Translations under genes and position numbers: made by a program
Assembly: GCA_964540815.1 (NCBI GenBank)
Contig: CAZIOH010000005.1
Location: 1-64,000 of the forward strand
DNA: 64,000 bases
Origin: CAZIOH01 sp964540815
GTDB lineage: Bacteria > Myxococcota_A > Polyangia > Fen-1088
Direction: 5' to 3'
Notes under the pieces: generated by a model
What the model was told of the DNA's origin: nothing
The model's database searches: none
Seen by the model: only the letters and a program-made list of their open reading frames with translations
Shown here: positions 1-8,880 of the stretch, piece by piece
Layout of the letters: the number at the start of each line of letters is the position of its first letter
Position numbering within the stretch: the stretch's first letter is position 1

Positions 1-1267
1 GCGCGGCCTTCGCCGGGCTCATTCCCATGCGCTGGTGGCGGTGGATCGACTCCAGCACGACGACGGCGTCATCGACGAGACGCCCCATTGCCAGCGTGAG
101 ACCTCCCAGGGTGAAGGCGTTGAGCGTATGGCCTCCGGCGTAAAGGGCAATCAGAGCGATGGCGAACGACAGCGGGATCGCGACCGACACGATGAGCGTG
201 CCGCGGACGCTTTGCAGGAAGAGCAGGATGACCAGGGCGATGAGGACCAGCGCCTGCAGGACCTCCTTCCGGAGACCCTCGTAGCTCGTGCGTACGAACG
301 TGGACTGATCGAAGATGGCCTTCACCTCCACGCCCGGAGGCAGGTTCTTCAGGTCGCCGACCACCTTCTTGACCGCGTCGACGATCTGCAGGGTGTTTCC
401 GCCGGGAATACGGAGCACGTTGAGGTAGACGGCGTCATTCCCGTTGACGGCAACGGACTGGGTCGCGGGTGAGCCTCCGTCCTCGACGGTGGCGACGTCC
501 TTGATGAGGACGGCGTGGTTGCCGTTGACCTTGACGGCCGCATCGCCGATGTCGGGCACCCGCTGAGCGACTGCGTTGGTGTAGACGTTCGCGTCGAACT
601 TGGGCGATATGAATTCCCCGGACGGCAACAGGGCGTTCGACTGCGAGACGGCGTTGGCGATGTCAGTCGATGTGACGCCGCGTGCCTCGGCGCGGACCGG
701 ATCGACGATCACGTTGATCTGGCGTTGCCGTCCGCCATTGATCGACGCGCTGGCGACGCCGGGGATGCCCTCCATGACGGGCTCGATGTAGTTGAGAGCG
801 TAATCGTAAAGCTGCGGCCCGGTGAGCCCGCCGCCCGAGACCGCCACCTGGATGACCGGCGCGTTCGAAGGGTCGAATTGCAACACGAAGGGCGGCAACA
901 CCCCCAGTGACTTCGGCACCGCCGACATGGCGAACGCGACCTGCTGCTGGACCAGGGTCTGGGCCGAGTTGAGGTCGGTCCCCCACTTGAGCCACACGAA
1001 CACGACGGACAGGTTGTTGCGCGAGGTGCTCTGGACGAAGTCCACCCCGGGGGTCGCGCTGACATACTTCTCGATGCGCCAGGTGATGGTCTTTTCCACG
1101 TCCTTGGGGCCCAAGCCGGGCGCCAGCGTCCCCACGACCAGCACGGGTGGGGTCAGCTCCGGGAACGTGTCGATGCTCATGCGCGGCGTCACGACGGCGG
1201 CGAACACGACCAGGCCGACGCAGATCATCAGGATCGCGATCGGGTTCTGGAGGGCGAGCCGGGTCAC
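1..1267 (-). CDS. RND efflux pump, inner-membrane transporter (partial, C-terminus off left edge)
   Basis: The first 422 residues of an AcrB/HAE1-type proton-driven drug or solvent exporter are visible; the family is about 1030 residues long. The N-terminal helix (residues 8-28) is followed by the conserved periplasmic porter segment with FPELTPP and PGLGPKDVEK-like motifs. Helices 2-3 begin near residue 350 (ALVLIALVILLFLQSVRG). The GTG start is chosen because its last two bases overlap the TGA stop of the adaptor gene, indicating translational coupling. It is the third gene of an OMF-adaptor-pump operon and probably depends on the sigma54 promoter at 3986-4004. The substrate cannot be read from the sequence. 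Confidence 0.93.
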   Translation of the reverse strand, partial: MTRLALQNPIAILMICVGLVVFAAVVTPRMSIDTFPELTPPVLVVGTLAPGLGPKDVEKTITWRIEKYVSATPGVDFVQSTSRNNLSVVFVWLKWGTDLNSAQTLVQQQVAFAMSAVPKSLGVLPPFVLQFDPSNAPVIQVAVSGGGLTGPQLYDYALNYIEPVMEGIPGVASASINGGRQRQINVIVDPVRAEARGVTSTDIANAVSQSNALLPSGEFISPKFDANVYTNAVAQRVPDIGDAAVKVNGNHAVLIKDVATVEDGGSPATQSVAVNGNDAVYLNVLRIPGGNTLQIVDAVKKVVGDLKNLPPGVEVKAIFDQSTFVRTSYEGLRKEVLQALVLIALVILLFLQSVRGTLIVSVAIPLSFAIALIALYAGGHTLNAFTLGGLTLAMGRLVDDAVVVLESIHRHQRMGMSPAKAA

Positions 1268-2448
1268 GGCTTGACCCCCGCCGCAACGGCGCCAGTGCCG
1301 GGGCTCTCCCCCGGGAGGTCGAGCTTGGCCTCCACCCGATCGCCGTCCTTGAGCAGGGCACGCCCTTCGGTCACGACATGGGCCCCCGGCGGCAAGGAGG
1401 GATCGACGAAGAGGTTTCCGCCTCGCTCGCCCTTGACGGTGTAGACCCCCTTGCGCGCCGTTTGCCCTTCGATGACGAACACCGTGGCCTTCCGGCCGCG
1501 GACCGATGCGGCGATGAGGGGGATCTCGGTCGCGGCGGTCGGCGCGCCCACGTCGAGCTCGATCTCGGCCGTGGTTCCCACCGGCAGCGACCGGTTCGGA
1601 TCGGGGACGTCGATCTCCACGTGCGCCGTCCTCGTGGAGAGGTCGACGGCCGGCGAGCGACGGGCAACCTTGGCATCGAGCTCCCGGTTGACCGCGAGCG
1701 CTCGGATGTGCACGGGGGTGGCGACGGCGACCACGTCGAAGTCGCCTTCCGGCACCTCTGCCACCACCCGCACGGTCCGGCGATCGACCTCGGTGGCGAC
1801 CTCGGAGCCTGGTCGGACGAACGCGCCGGGATCCACGAGACGCGCCGAGATCTCCCCTGCGAAGGGCGCGCGCAGGATGCAGTCGTTCACCTCGAGGGTT
1901 GCACGTTGCATCTTCGCCTGGGTTTCCAACAGCTCCGCTTGCTTGGTGGCGCTGTCGGCCGCGCGGTTCTCGATCTCGTTGGGCGAGGCGAACCCTCCTT
2001 CTTTCAGCTCGGCCACCCGCCCCGCCTCGTGGGCCAGTGCTTCCTGCTGGGTCTGGAGGGCGCGGGCCTGCATGGAGAGGGCCTTCGACGAAGCGGAGGC
2101 GTTGCGGCAGTCGAGCGTGGCGATGATCTGCCCCTGTTTGACCACGTCCCCGGGTCGAACGAGCACGGTGTCGACATAGGCGGAGATGAACTGCGGCCCG
2201 ACGCGGGCCTCGACCCAGGACAAGATCGTCCCGACATACCGCCGGTGCGGACGGTACTGGGCGGCGCGTGCCGCCGTGACGGTGACTCCCTTCGGCTGAC
2301 TGTCGAGGGTGACGCCGTTGACGCGCGAGCTCGCGCGCGCGACCAAGAAGATGCCGAGCGCGACGACGCCTGCCGTGCCGCCGGTGATGATGAATGGAAC
2401 ACGGCGATCCCTGGTGACAGGGGCGGGCTCTTGATCCGAGGTGGTCAT
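1264..2448 (-). CDS. RND efflux periplasmic adaptor (HlyD/MFP family)
   Basis: This 394-residue membrane fusion protein would bridge the RND pump and the outer-membrane channel. It has one N-terminal membrane anchor (about residues 17-37), a split lipoyl/barrel-sandwich domain (VGPQFISAYVDTVLVRPGDVVKQGQ and later LRAPFAGEISARLVDPG, shown here only as landmarks near residues 82 and 190), an alpha-helical hairpin rich in A/Q/E between them, and a beta-barrel C-terminal part. The ATG start has GGAG six bases upstream. The stop overlaps the pump start. It lies 48 bp after the outer-membrane factor. Family assignment is firm; the substrate is unknown. Confidence 0.93.
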   Translation of the reverse strand: MTTSDQEPAPVTRDRRVPFIITGGTAGVVALGIFLVARASSRVNGVTLDSQPKGVTVTAARAAQYRPHRRYVGTILSWVEARVGPQFISAYVDTVLVRPGDVVKQGQIIATLDCRNASASSKALSMQARALQTQQEALAHEAGRVAELKEGGFASPNEIENRAADSATKQAELLETQAKMQRATLEVNDCILRAPFAGEISARLVDPGAFVRPGSEVATEVDRRTVRVVAEVPEGDFDVVAVATPVHIRALAVNRELDAKVARRSPAVDLSTRTAHVEIDVPDPNRSLPVGTTAEIELDVGAPTAATEIPLIAASVRGRKATVFVIEGQTARKGVYTVKGERGGNLFVDPSLPPGAHVVTEGRALLKDGDRVEAKLDLPGESPGTGAVAAGVKP

Positions 2449-2496
2449 GTCATCTCCGGGATGGTGGTTCGCTGAGGAGGTCTTCGGGGTTCCACG

Positions 2497-3972
2497 TCAC
2501 AGCCCCTCCGCGACCAGGCGCGAGAGTGCGGCTCGGGCCCGCCGGGCTTCGAACTCGCCCACGGCGAGTTGGATCTCGGCGTCGGTGCGAAGAGCCTCTG
2601 CGTCGGCGAGCTCGAGCGATGTTGCGAGCCCGGCCTTGAATCGGGCCTCGGCCTGGGCGTAGTTCGCCTTGGCGGCGTCGACGGCGCGACCGAGGCTGAT
2701 GAGCGCCGCCTGACTGACTTCGATGGAGACGTTCACCTGCTGGACCGCCGCCGCTTCCTGTTGAGACAGGACCGATACGTCCGCGCGCGCGATCTCCGCG
2801 TGGCTCGCCGCCGCGTCTCTCCGCGCCGCCACGACCGGATCATAGAGCGGCCAGCGCAGGACGAGGCCGACGTCCCAGTTCGGGACGAGAGGGAGCGGGC
2901 CGTACCGATCGGAGACGGACCCGCTGCTTGGCTCCGCGGTTCCAGCGCGGCCGGAGAAGGTGGCCGTGAGCGAGATGTCCGGGCGCATCTCGGCGGCGAC
3001 GGCGCGGGTGAGCGCGTCGGCGCCGCGCACCCGGGAACGGGCCTCCTCGAGAATCGGATCTTTTGCGATGGCTTGACGGAGGCTCTCGTCGAGCGACGGT
3101 GCCTGCGAAATCGGCGGTGCCATGCCTCCGGCGTCGAGCAACGGGTCGTCGACCCCGACGGCCGCCGCAAAGACCGCCTGGGCCGTTCGCAGGGAGCCTC
3201 CCGCCCGCACCCGGCCTACATCGAATCGGGTGAGATCCGCCTCGGCACGGGTGAGCTCGATGGGCGCGTGCAGGCCGCTCTTGACCTCGGCCGCCGCCAT
3301 GTTGCGGTGCACCCCGGCGCGCTGATAGGCGTCCTCCGCAGCCGTCAGGATGGCGCGAGAGCCCTGAACGCCGTAGTAGGCGTCTTTGACCAGGAGGTCA
3401 ATCCGAAGCGCTTCGGCGTCGGCTCGGTGGCGCTCCGTCTCGTACAGGACGTCGGCGACGGCAGCCTGGGCTGCGATCCGGCCGAAATCGAAGACCTCCT
3501 GCGCGGCACCGACACCTGCCAGCGTCGAGGCGCTCGGGGCCCATGCCCCCGTCGCGGTCACCTTGGTGCCGCCGATCCTGGGGATGTCCACCTCTGGAAC
3601 GCCGATGTAGGACGCCGTGGTGTTGTTGGTCGTCAGGGCGAATCCCTGCAGCGTCGCCCCGACGCGGGGAAGCCATTGCGCCCGGGGAATACGCGAATCA
3701 GCGGCCGCGGCAGCGACGCGCGCCAGCGCGCTGCGGAGCATGGGCTGGTGGCCGCGAGCGTAGGAGAGCGCCTCGTCGAGCGTCATGGTCCGGGCGGGCC
3801 CTGGTCCGCCCACCGGCATGGGCCCGGGCGGGGGCGGGGGCGCCGAGGAAGGGCTTCCGAGCTCTGCAGCGCCGGCGATCGTTCGGAAGTCCAAGAGGAG
3901 AGCGCATGTCACCGTCGAGATCGCGGCGAGCGTTGCGATGAAGGAGCCTCGGCGGTGGGGGGAGAAGGACAC
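2497..3972 (-). CDS. TolC-like outer membrane efflux protein
   Basis: A 491-residue outer-membrane factor, the exit duct of the tripartite pump. A signal peptide (residues 1-35, with an N-terminal HRR and an AGA cleavage region) precedes a Pro-rich stretch and two TolC repeats full of long helices (ALSYARGHQPMLRSALARV near residue 67; ARFKAGLATSLELADAEA near 440, the typical second-repeat signature). The start is GTG; no ATG exists in frame nearby. The predicted sigma54 transcription start lies only about five bases upstream, so either the mRNA is nearly leaderless or translation starts later. It is the first gene of the efflux operon. Confidence 0.92.
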   Translation of the reverse strand: MSFSPHRRGSFIATLAAISTVTCALLLDFRTIAGAAELGSPSSAPPPPPGPMPVGGPGPARTMTLDEALSYARGHQPMLRSALARVAAAAADSRIPRAQWLPRVGATLQGFALTTNNTTASYIGVPEVDIPRIGGTKVTATGAWAPSASTLAGVGAAQEVFDFGRIAAQAAVADVLYETERHRADAEALRIDLLVKDAYYGVQGSRAILTAAEDAYQRAGVHRNMAAAEVKSGLHAPIELTRAEADLTRFDVGRVRAGGSLRTAQAVFAAAVGVDDPLLDAGGMAPPISQAPSLDESLRQAIAKDPILEEARSRVRGADALTRAVAAEMRPDISLTATFSGRAGTAEPSSGSVSDRYGPLPLVPNWDVGLVLRWPLYDPVVAARRDAAASHAEIARADVSVLSQQEAAAVQQVNVSIEVSQAALISLGRAVDAAKANYAQAEARFKAGLATSLELADAEALRTDAEIQLAVGEFEARRARAALSRLVAEGL

Positions 3973-3985
3973 GCGAAGGCATGGA

Positions 3986-4004
3986 ACAGCACGAGCCGTA
4001 CCAA
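3986..4004 (-). promoter_or_regulatory. sigma54 (-24/-12) promoter for the efflux operon
   Basis: On the minus strand TGGTACG-GCTC-GTGCT matches the sigma54 consensus TGGCACG-N4-TTGCT, with the obligatory GG and GC separated by exactly 10 bases (GG at 4002-4001, GC at 3990-3989). The nearest palindrome of the upstream pair is centred 61 bases away. Transcription would start near 3977. A GAFTGA-containing activator is encoded next door. Confidence 0.7.
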
Positions 4005-4056
4005 GACCGGACGCCCTGATCTGGCGCGGTGTTCTTCAGGCGCCAGCGACCGGATC

Positions 4057-4091
4057 GGGAGATTCTCCCGCTTCGATCGGGAATATTTCCT
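4057..4091. promoter_or_regulatory. tandem palindromes: likely enhancer for the NtrC-type regulator
   Basis: GGGAGATTCTCCC (4057-4069) and GGGAATATTTCCT (4079-4091) are two similar dyads about 22 bp centre to centre, i.e. two helical turns. They lie midway between two divergent sigma54-like promoters. A near-identical pair occurs at 9468-9502. This is the expected layout for an NtrC-family dimer-of-dimers enhancer. The assignment to the regulator at 5569-6930 is inference from proximity. Confidence 0.65.
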
Positions 4092-4143
4092 GAGACAATT
4101 GGGGGCGAACGGAGTGCCCCGCCAAAGCCGGCCAGCGGCGGCG

Positions 4144-4159
4144 TGGCCCAATGTTTGCT
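4144..4159 (+). promoter_or_regulatory. sigma54 (-24/-12) promoter for the two-component operon
   Basis: TGGCCCA-ATGT-TTGCT is a close match to the sigma54 consensus, with GG and GC exactly 10 bases apart (4145-4146 and 4157-4158). The nearer palindrome (centre about 4085) is 60-61 bases upstream, mirroring the 61 bases on the efflux side. Transcription would start near 4170, which argues against the GTG at 4029 as the kinase start. Confidence 0.65.
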
Positions 4160-4229
4160 TCTACTTGCATCGCCGGCCATGCTGCTCACGCAAGATGCGA
4201 GCGTTCTCGACTGGGACGTCGACGCCCAA

Positions 4230-5576
4230 ATGAACAAAGCTGCGGTCCGACGGTTCGGGCTCGGCGGAGCCATGGTGGCAGTCATCGCCGGTATTGCGGG
4301 GCTTTCCTACTGGGACGCCAGACGGGAGTCCGCCGCGGCCCTGCAGGACTTCGCGCAAGAACAAGCCACGCTGGCCGGGGCTCTGGGAGCCGCGCTCAGA
4401 ATTCGCTTCGCGGCCGGCTCGTCCATCACTGAGGATGATCTTCTCGCCGGACTGCGTTCGGTCGAGCGTCCGACGGCGCTCGTCATCGTCGCCCGCCGAC
4501 CGCACGAGTCGATGCTTCGGACGACCGATGGACGGGATCTCGCGGCGCCGCGGTTGACCGAGGCGCTCGACCGGGGCGACTCGGTGGTGCGCATCCCGCG
4601 CGACGAGTCGGCCCGGTTCGGCTTGCCGGCGCGGACGGCGCTGGCGGGGCTCTCCCGGATCGACGCCGGATCGGCCGGCACCTGGGACATCGTCGCTGTC
4701 GCTAGCGCCGAGCGCGAGCGAGATAGAGAGGATTGGGCGCGACGTCGCCTCCTTCTGAGCGTGATCACCGCCGCGGGTCTGGTGTTGGCCTTCGGGACGT
4801 TGGCGAGTCGGAACCAGCGCAAGGAGCTGGTTCTCGAGCGGGAGCTCGCCCTTGCCAGCCTCCAGCAGCGACGGGACGAACGGCTCGAGCGCGCCAGCAA
4901 GGCGGCCGCGATGGGAACGCTCGCGATGGGCGTCGCGCACGAGATTTCCACGCCGCTCAGCGTGATTGCGGCGCGGGCGGAACAGATGGCGCCGAGGGTC
5001 GCTGGCGATGAGCGGCTCTCGGCCAGCGTGGCTGCGATCCTCTCCCAGACCGATCGAATCAACCAGGTCATCCGGGGGCTGCTCGGCCTGGCCCGCGGGG
5101 ACGCGCCCAGCGCCGAACGCATCTATCCGCGCAGCCTGATCGAGAATGCCGTGACACTGGTCGAACACCGGTTCACCAAGGCGGGCGTCCGGCTGGTCCG
5201 CCGGCTCGATGTCGACATCCCGACGGTGATGGGCGATCCCAGGCTGCTCGAGCACGCCATCATCAACCTGCTCCTCAACGCGTGCGACGCGTGCGAGCCG
5301 GGGGTGGACGTCGAGATCCAGGCTCGCCGCGATGGGGGCGATGTCGAGATCGCGGTCGCGGACTCGGGAATCGGCATCTCACTCGCCGACAGCGCCCGCG
5401 CGCTCGAGCCGCTGTTCACCACCAAAGCGCGGGAGGGGGGCACTGGCCTCGGTCTTGCGATTGCGCACGAGATCATCGCCAGTCACCGGGGCACCCTGCT
5501 GTTCTCGGCGCACAGCCCCCGAGGCACCCGCGCCGCGATTCGCCTTCCGCTGGTCGAAGAGGCTCCCGTTGGATAA
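4230..5576 (+). CDS. sensor histidine kinase (NtrB-like partner)
   Basis: This membrane sensor kinase would phosphorylate the regulator encoded immediately downstream. From the ATG at 4230 it has 448 residues: helix 1 (about 10-28), a roughly 145-residue periplasmic sensor region without a recognised fold, helix 2 (about 174-195), an H-box AHEISTPLSV with His237, an N-box (HAIINLLLNACD), G1 (VADSGIGIS) and G2 (GGTGLGLAIAHE). An in-frame ATG at 4179 would add 17 residues and lies nine bases after the predicted sigma54 start, so either start is possible. The open frame back to 4029 crosses the promoter and is unlikely to be coding. It overlaps the regulator gene by eight bases. Confidence 0.92.
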   Translation: MNKAAVRRFGLGGAMVAVIAGIAGLSYWDARRESAAALQDFAQEQATLAGALGAALRIRFAAGSSITEDDLLAGLRSVERPTALVIVARRPHESMLRTTDGRDLAAPRLTEALDRGDSVVRIPRDESARFGLPARTALAGLSRIDAGSAGTWDIVAVASAERERDREDWARRRLLLSVITAAGLVLAFGTLASRNQRKELVLERELALASLQQRRDERLERASKAAAMGTLAMGVAHEISTPLSVIAARAEQMAPRVAGDERLSASVAAILSQTDRINQVIRGLLGLARGDAPSAERIYPRSLIENAVTLVEHRFTKAGVRLVRRLDVDIPTVMGDPRLLEHAIINLLLNACDACEPGVDVEIQARRDGGDVEIAVADSGIGISLADSARALEPLFTTKAREGGTGLGLAIAHEIIASHRGTLLFSAHSPRGTRAAIRLPLVEEAPVG

Positions 5577-6930
5577 GCGACGGCCGCGCGTCCTGGTGGT
5601 CGATGACAACATCGAGATGGCGCGGACCATCTCCGAGGGGTTGATCGACCGTGGGTATGATGCCCTGCCTGTCGGTTCGGGTCGAGATGCGATCGTTCGG
5701 TTGACCGACGAGCGATTCGACGTATTGCTGACGGATCTGCGGATGCCGAAGGTGGACGGAATGGAGCTCCTGGCGACCTCGCGAAAGCTCAACCCGGACC
5801 GCCCGGTCATCGTCATGACGGCCTACAGCGCGATCGACACCGCCGTCGAGTCGATCCGGCAGGGCGCGTATCACTACGTGACCAAGCCGTTCAAGCAGGA
5901 CGAGCTCGTGATCTTCCTCGAACGCGCGCTGGATCAGGTTCGGGTCAAGAACGAGGCGAATGCCCTCAGGACGGCCCTGAGGGCCAAATATTCCATCGCG
6001 AGCATCATCGGGCACAGCCCCGCGATCCAGGCGGTGCGCGAACGGATCCAGCGGGTCGCGGATGCGCCCGCGCCGGTGATCGTCCTCGGCGAGACCGGCA
6101 CCGGCAAAGGGGTGGTCGCGCGGGCGCTGCATGGCGACAGCCGGCGCGCGGAGCGGCCGTTCATCTCTGTCAACTGCGCAGCGCTACCGGAGGCGTTGCT
6201 CGAGAGCGAGCTCTTCGGCTACGTCAAAGGCGCCTTCACCGGGGCCGCATCCGACCGGCCCGGACTGTTCGCCGAAGCCGACGGCGGCTCGCTGTTCCTG
6301 GACGAGATTGGTGAGATGCCTTCGGCGCTACAGGCGAAGCTGCTCCACGTGCTCGAGAGCGGGACCGTCCGTCCGCTCGGGTCGACCAAGGAGCGAGAGG
6401 TCGACGTGAGAGTCATCGCCGCCACGCACAGGAACCTGGTTCAAGCCGCCCGTGCGGGAGAGTTCCGCGCCGACCTTCTCTACCGGCTGGACGTCGTTTC
6501 CATCGTCCTCCCCGCGCTGCGCGACCACCGCGAGGACATCCCGGCGCTGCTGGAGCACTTCCTCGGCCAGTGTCGTGCGAAGTACCCGCAGTCAGAGGTG
6601 CGCGGCTTCTCGCCGGGCGCGCTCGACCAGCTCCTCCGATACCGCTGGCCCGGCAACGTCCGAGAGCTCGCGCACATGACCGAGAAGCTCGTCCTCCTCG
6701 GACGAAGCGGCGAGATCTCCCCGGCCGATATTTCGGAGACCATCAACCCGGTCGGCGCGGAGGACGAATTCGACTTCCGCGGAGCGGTCAGACCCATGGT
6801 CGAGATCGAACGCCTCTATGCCGCCTGGGCGCTCGGGCAGACCGGTGGCCATCGGGGCCAGACGGCGGAGAAGCTGGGCATCGATCCGAAGACGCTCCGA
6901 AAATGGCTGGAGGAGCCGGAACGCGAATAG
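5569..6930 (+). CDS. NtrC-family response regulator (sigma54 activator)
   Basis: A 453-residue enhancer-binding activator. The receiver domain (1-120) has acidic D12 D13, phospho-acceptor D56, a Thr in IVMTAYS and Lys in VTKPF. The AAA+ domain has Walker A GETGTGKG, the sigma54-contacting GAFTGA loop, Walker B SLFLDEIG and an R-finger region. A Fis-type helix-turn-helix closes the protein (GQTAEKLGIDPKTLRKWL). The TTG start is chosen because it gives a complete receiver domain, has GAAGAGG upstream and overlaps the kinase stop. Likely targets are its own operon, the divergent efflux operon and the unit read from 9375, judged from shared palindromes. Confidence 0.94.
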   Translation: MDKRRPRVLVVDDNIEMARTISEGLIDRGYDALPVGSGRDAIVRLTDERFDVLLTDLRMPKVDGMELLATSRKLNPDRPVIVMTAYSAIDTAVESIRQGAYHYVTKPFKQDELVIFLERALDQVRVKNEANALRTALRAKYSIASIIGHSPAIQAVRERIQRVADAPAPVIVLGETGTGKGVVARALHGDSRRAERPFISVNCAALPEALLESELFGYVKGAFTGAASDRPGLFAEADGGSLFLDEIGEMPSALQAKLLHVLESGTVRPLGSTKEREVDVRVIAATHRNLVQAARAGEFRADLLYRLDVVSIVLPALRDHREDIPALLEHFLGQCRAKYPQSEVRGFSPGALDQLLRYRWPGNVRELAHMTEKLVLLGRSGEISPADISETINPVGAEDEFDFRGAVRPMVEIERLYAAWALGQTGGHRGQTAEKLGIDPKTLRKWLEEPERE

Positions 6931-6993
6931 TCACTCATCCGGGAACTTGCGCTGCGGCGTGACGTCGAGCCTGTTCCTCGAATGGGCCAGCAT

Positions 6994-8334
6994 CTATTCC
7001 GCCGCCACCGAGAGGCGGTCGCGGACCTCTTGGCGAGCCCGCACCTGGTCGTCGCTCAACCGCGCATCGTAGATCGACCGGATCTCCAGGCTACGTGAGA
7101 CCAGTGTCGCGGTTGCGACCGCCAACACCAGCGGCGCGACGAACGATCGGTCTCGGCCGGTCAGCTCCATCATGATGACGATGGAGGAGATCGGCCCCTG
7201 GGTCGTCGCCGCCAGGACGGCCGCGGCACCGACGAGCGAGAAGAAGCCGGGCGGGACGCCGGGCCAGAACAGCGACCAACCGTAGCCGAGGGCGCCGCCC
7301 AGCATCGCGCCGAGGGTGAGCGATGGGGTCATGAGTCCACCCGGGACACCACTACCCAGGCAGGCCGCGGTGGCCGCGGGCTTCAAGAACAGCAAGGCGA
7401 GCAACATCCAGGGCGCGACGAGGCCGTCGAACGCAAGCTGGGTGGCGTCCTTTCCGTTTCCGAGCAACTGGGGGAACACCATCGACGTCAACCCCAGGAC
7501 TGCCAGGGTCAGAATCGGCGCCGCGATCCGCAGGCGGCCTTTCGGCTTCACGCGGTCCGCCCATGCGATCAACCGGACGTAGCCCACAGAGGTCAGGCCC
7601 GCGATCGGACCAGCGACCAATGCCCAGCAGGTGATCGACGCTGAGTTGACGTATTGCGGAATCTGGTAGGTCGGCGCATCGGGCAGCGCGACCCAGGCAA
7701 CGAGGGCGGCTATCAGGGAGGTCACCAGTGCGGGCAGGACCATCCGCAGGGCGAGCACCCCCCGCATGACCTCGAGCGCAAAGAGCGCGCCGCCGAGGGG
7801 GACGCCATAGGCGGCAGCCAGACCGGATCCGGCTCCGCAGGCGACCAGCAGTCGTCGTCGCTCGTCCGAGAATCGCCCGCGGTCCGACAGCGCGTTGGCG
7901 ATGACGGCGCCCGCCTGCTTCGGCGCCCCCTCGCGTCCGACAGACGCTCCCATCCCCACCACCAGCACCGACAACACGGCGCTACCGAGGGTACGCACCG
8001 GCGGCATGCGACCGGCCGAAAACCAGATCGCCTCGGCGGTGTCGATCCCGTTTCCGCTGGAAAGCCGGACGAGCAGCAGCTGACCGATACCGGTCAAGAC
8101 GCCCGCACCGGTCAGGACCAGGAGATGTCGCCAAGGTCCCGAGTGCGCCGCCGCTACCAGCACGCTCGCGTCACCGGGCCAGGCCAGCCGCTGCACGAGC
8201 TCGAGCACCTTCGTCAGAACGGCGGCGCTGACACCTGTACCGATGCCCGTGAGCGCGATCGCGAGCCAGAATCCGACGGCGCCCGGTTGCGACAGCGAAG
8301 CCGGAATTCGGTCTCTCCCGGACGGTGCTGCCAT
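6994..8334 (-). CDS. ClC-family chloride channel/antiporter
   Basis: A 446-residue ClC membrane protein moving chloride (or another anion such as fluoride) across the inner membrane. The selectivity motifs are recognisable: GREGAPKQ (GxEGP-like, near residue 135), GAGSGLAAAYGVPLGG, and GSGVPGGLMTPSL; the late helix holds TQGPISSIVIMMELTGRD. There is no C-terminal CBS pair. GREGA in place of GREGP is the variant of the YfeO/ClcB-like branch. The ATG start has GAGGG upstream. It lies 26 bp after the second lipoprotein gene, on the same strand, so it probably belongs to that operon; it is convergent with the regulator gene. Confidence 0.92.
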   Translation of the reverse strand: MAAPSGRDRIPASLSQPGAVGFWLAIALTGIGTGVSAAVLTKVLELVQRLAWPGDASVLVAAAHSGPWRHLLVLTGAGVLTGIGQLLLVRLSSGNGIDTAEAIWFSAGRMPPVRTLGSAVLSVLVVGMGASVGREGAPKQAGAVIANALSDRGRFSDERRRLLVACGAGSGLAAAYGVPLGGALFALEVMRGVLALRMVLPALVTSLIAALVAWVALPDAPTYQIPQYVNSASITCWALVAGPIAGLTSVGYVRLIAWADRVKPKGRLRIAAPILTLAVLGLTSMVFPQLLGNGKDATQLAFDGLVAPWMLLALLFLKPAATAACLGSGVPGGLMTPSLTLGAMLGGALGYGWSLFWPGVPPGFFSLVGAAAVLAATTQGPISSIVIMMELTGRDRSFVAPLVLAVATATLVSRSLEIRSIYDARLSDDQVRARQEVRDRLSVAAE

Positions 8335-8360
8335 GGGTCCCTCGAAACCCGTCCGGGCGA

Positions 8361-8867
8361 TCAGTTGTCCGAGGCCTCGGCCACGAACGAGATTGGTCGC
8401 AGCGGGAGCGCTCGGCCGGCGCCACGAACGAACTTCTCGAGAGACAGCGTGAGGGGAACGGTGCAGCTCAAGGAATTGCCATACTGGCGGAATGTCACGG
8501 CGACGTCCTGGCTCTCGGCCGGACCGAGGACCCGCCTCCGGAGGCCCATGACCTCCGGCGCCGCATCTGGGTCGATTCGCTCACCCTGCAATCGCAGCTC
8601 GGGCGGGAACACCAGCAAGGGCGAGGTTGAATCGTTCTTCACACGGAGCCGGAGCCACAAGGTGAGCTCCCCGCCCACCTCCTCCGGGCGCGCCCAGGAG
8701 GGATCGAAGTTGCAGCGCTCGCGCCGCAGGGAAACCGCGGCGCCCTGCGCCACCGCCGGACCGTCCTGCCGCTGGACTCGAGAGTAGAGGCACCCTGAGC
8801 CGAGAAGCGCCAGGCACAGGATATACGCACCGCCTGGCCGACGGTCCCCTCTTGGCAACCAGCGCAT
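8361..8867 (-). CDS. small lipoprotein of unknown function
   Basis: A 168-residue protein with a signal sequence ending LALLGSGC (Cys27), i.e. a type II lipobox with Gly-Ser-Gly before Cys. The rest is predicted extracytoplasmic beta-rich sequence with one Cys in RRERCNF and one in SLSCTVP, which could pair. I do not recognise the family. It sits between another lipoprotein (13 bp upstream) and the ClC gene (26 bp downstream), all on one strand. The identical GSGC lipobox ending in its neighbour suggests that the two act together at the membrane. Confidence 0.7.
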   Translation of the reverse strand: MRWLPRGDRRPGGAYILCLALLGSGCLYSRVQRQDGPAVAQGAAVSLRRERCNFDPSWARPEEVGGELTLWLRLRVKNDSTSPLLVFPPELRLQGERIDPDAAPEVMGLRRRVLGPAESQDVAVTFRQYGNSLSCTVPLTLSLEKFVRGAGRALPLRPISFVAEASDN

Positions 8868-8880
8868 GAAGTCCCCGCGA

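Noticed and set aside
1147..2475. A 442-codon plus-strand frame over the efflux adaptor
   Set aside because: It is antisense to a textbook HlyD-family gene and lacks any domain.
4029..4229. N-terminal extension of the histidine kinase from a GTG at 4029
   Set aside because: The extension would cross the palindromes and the sigma54 promoter at 4144-4159 and has no signal or domain; the membrane helix fits the ATG at 4230 (or 4179).
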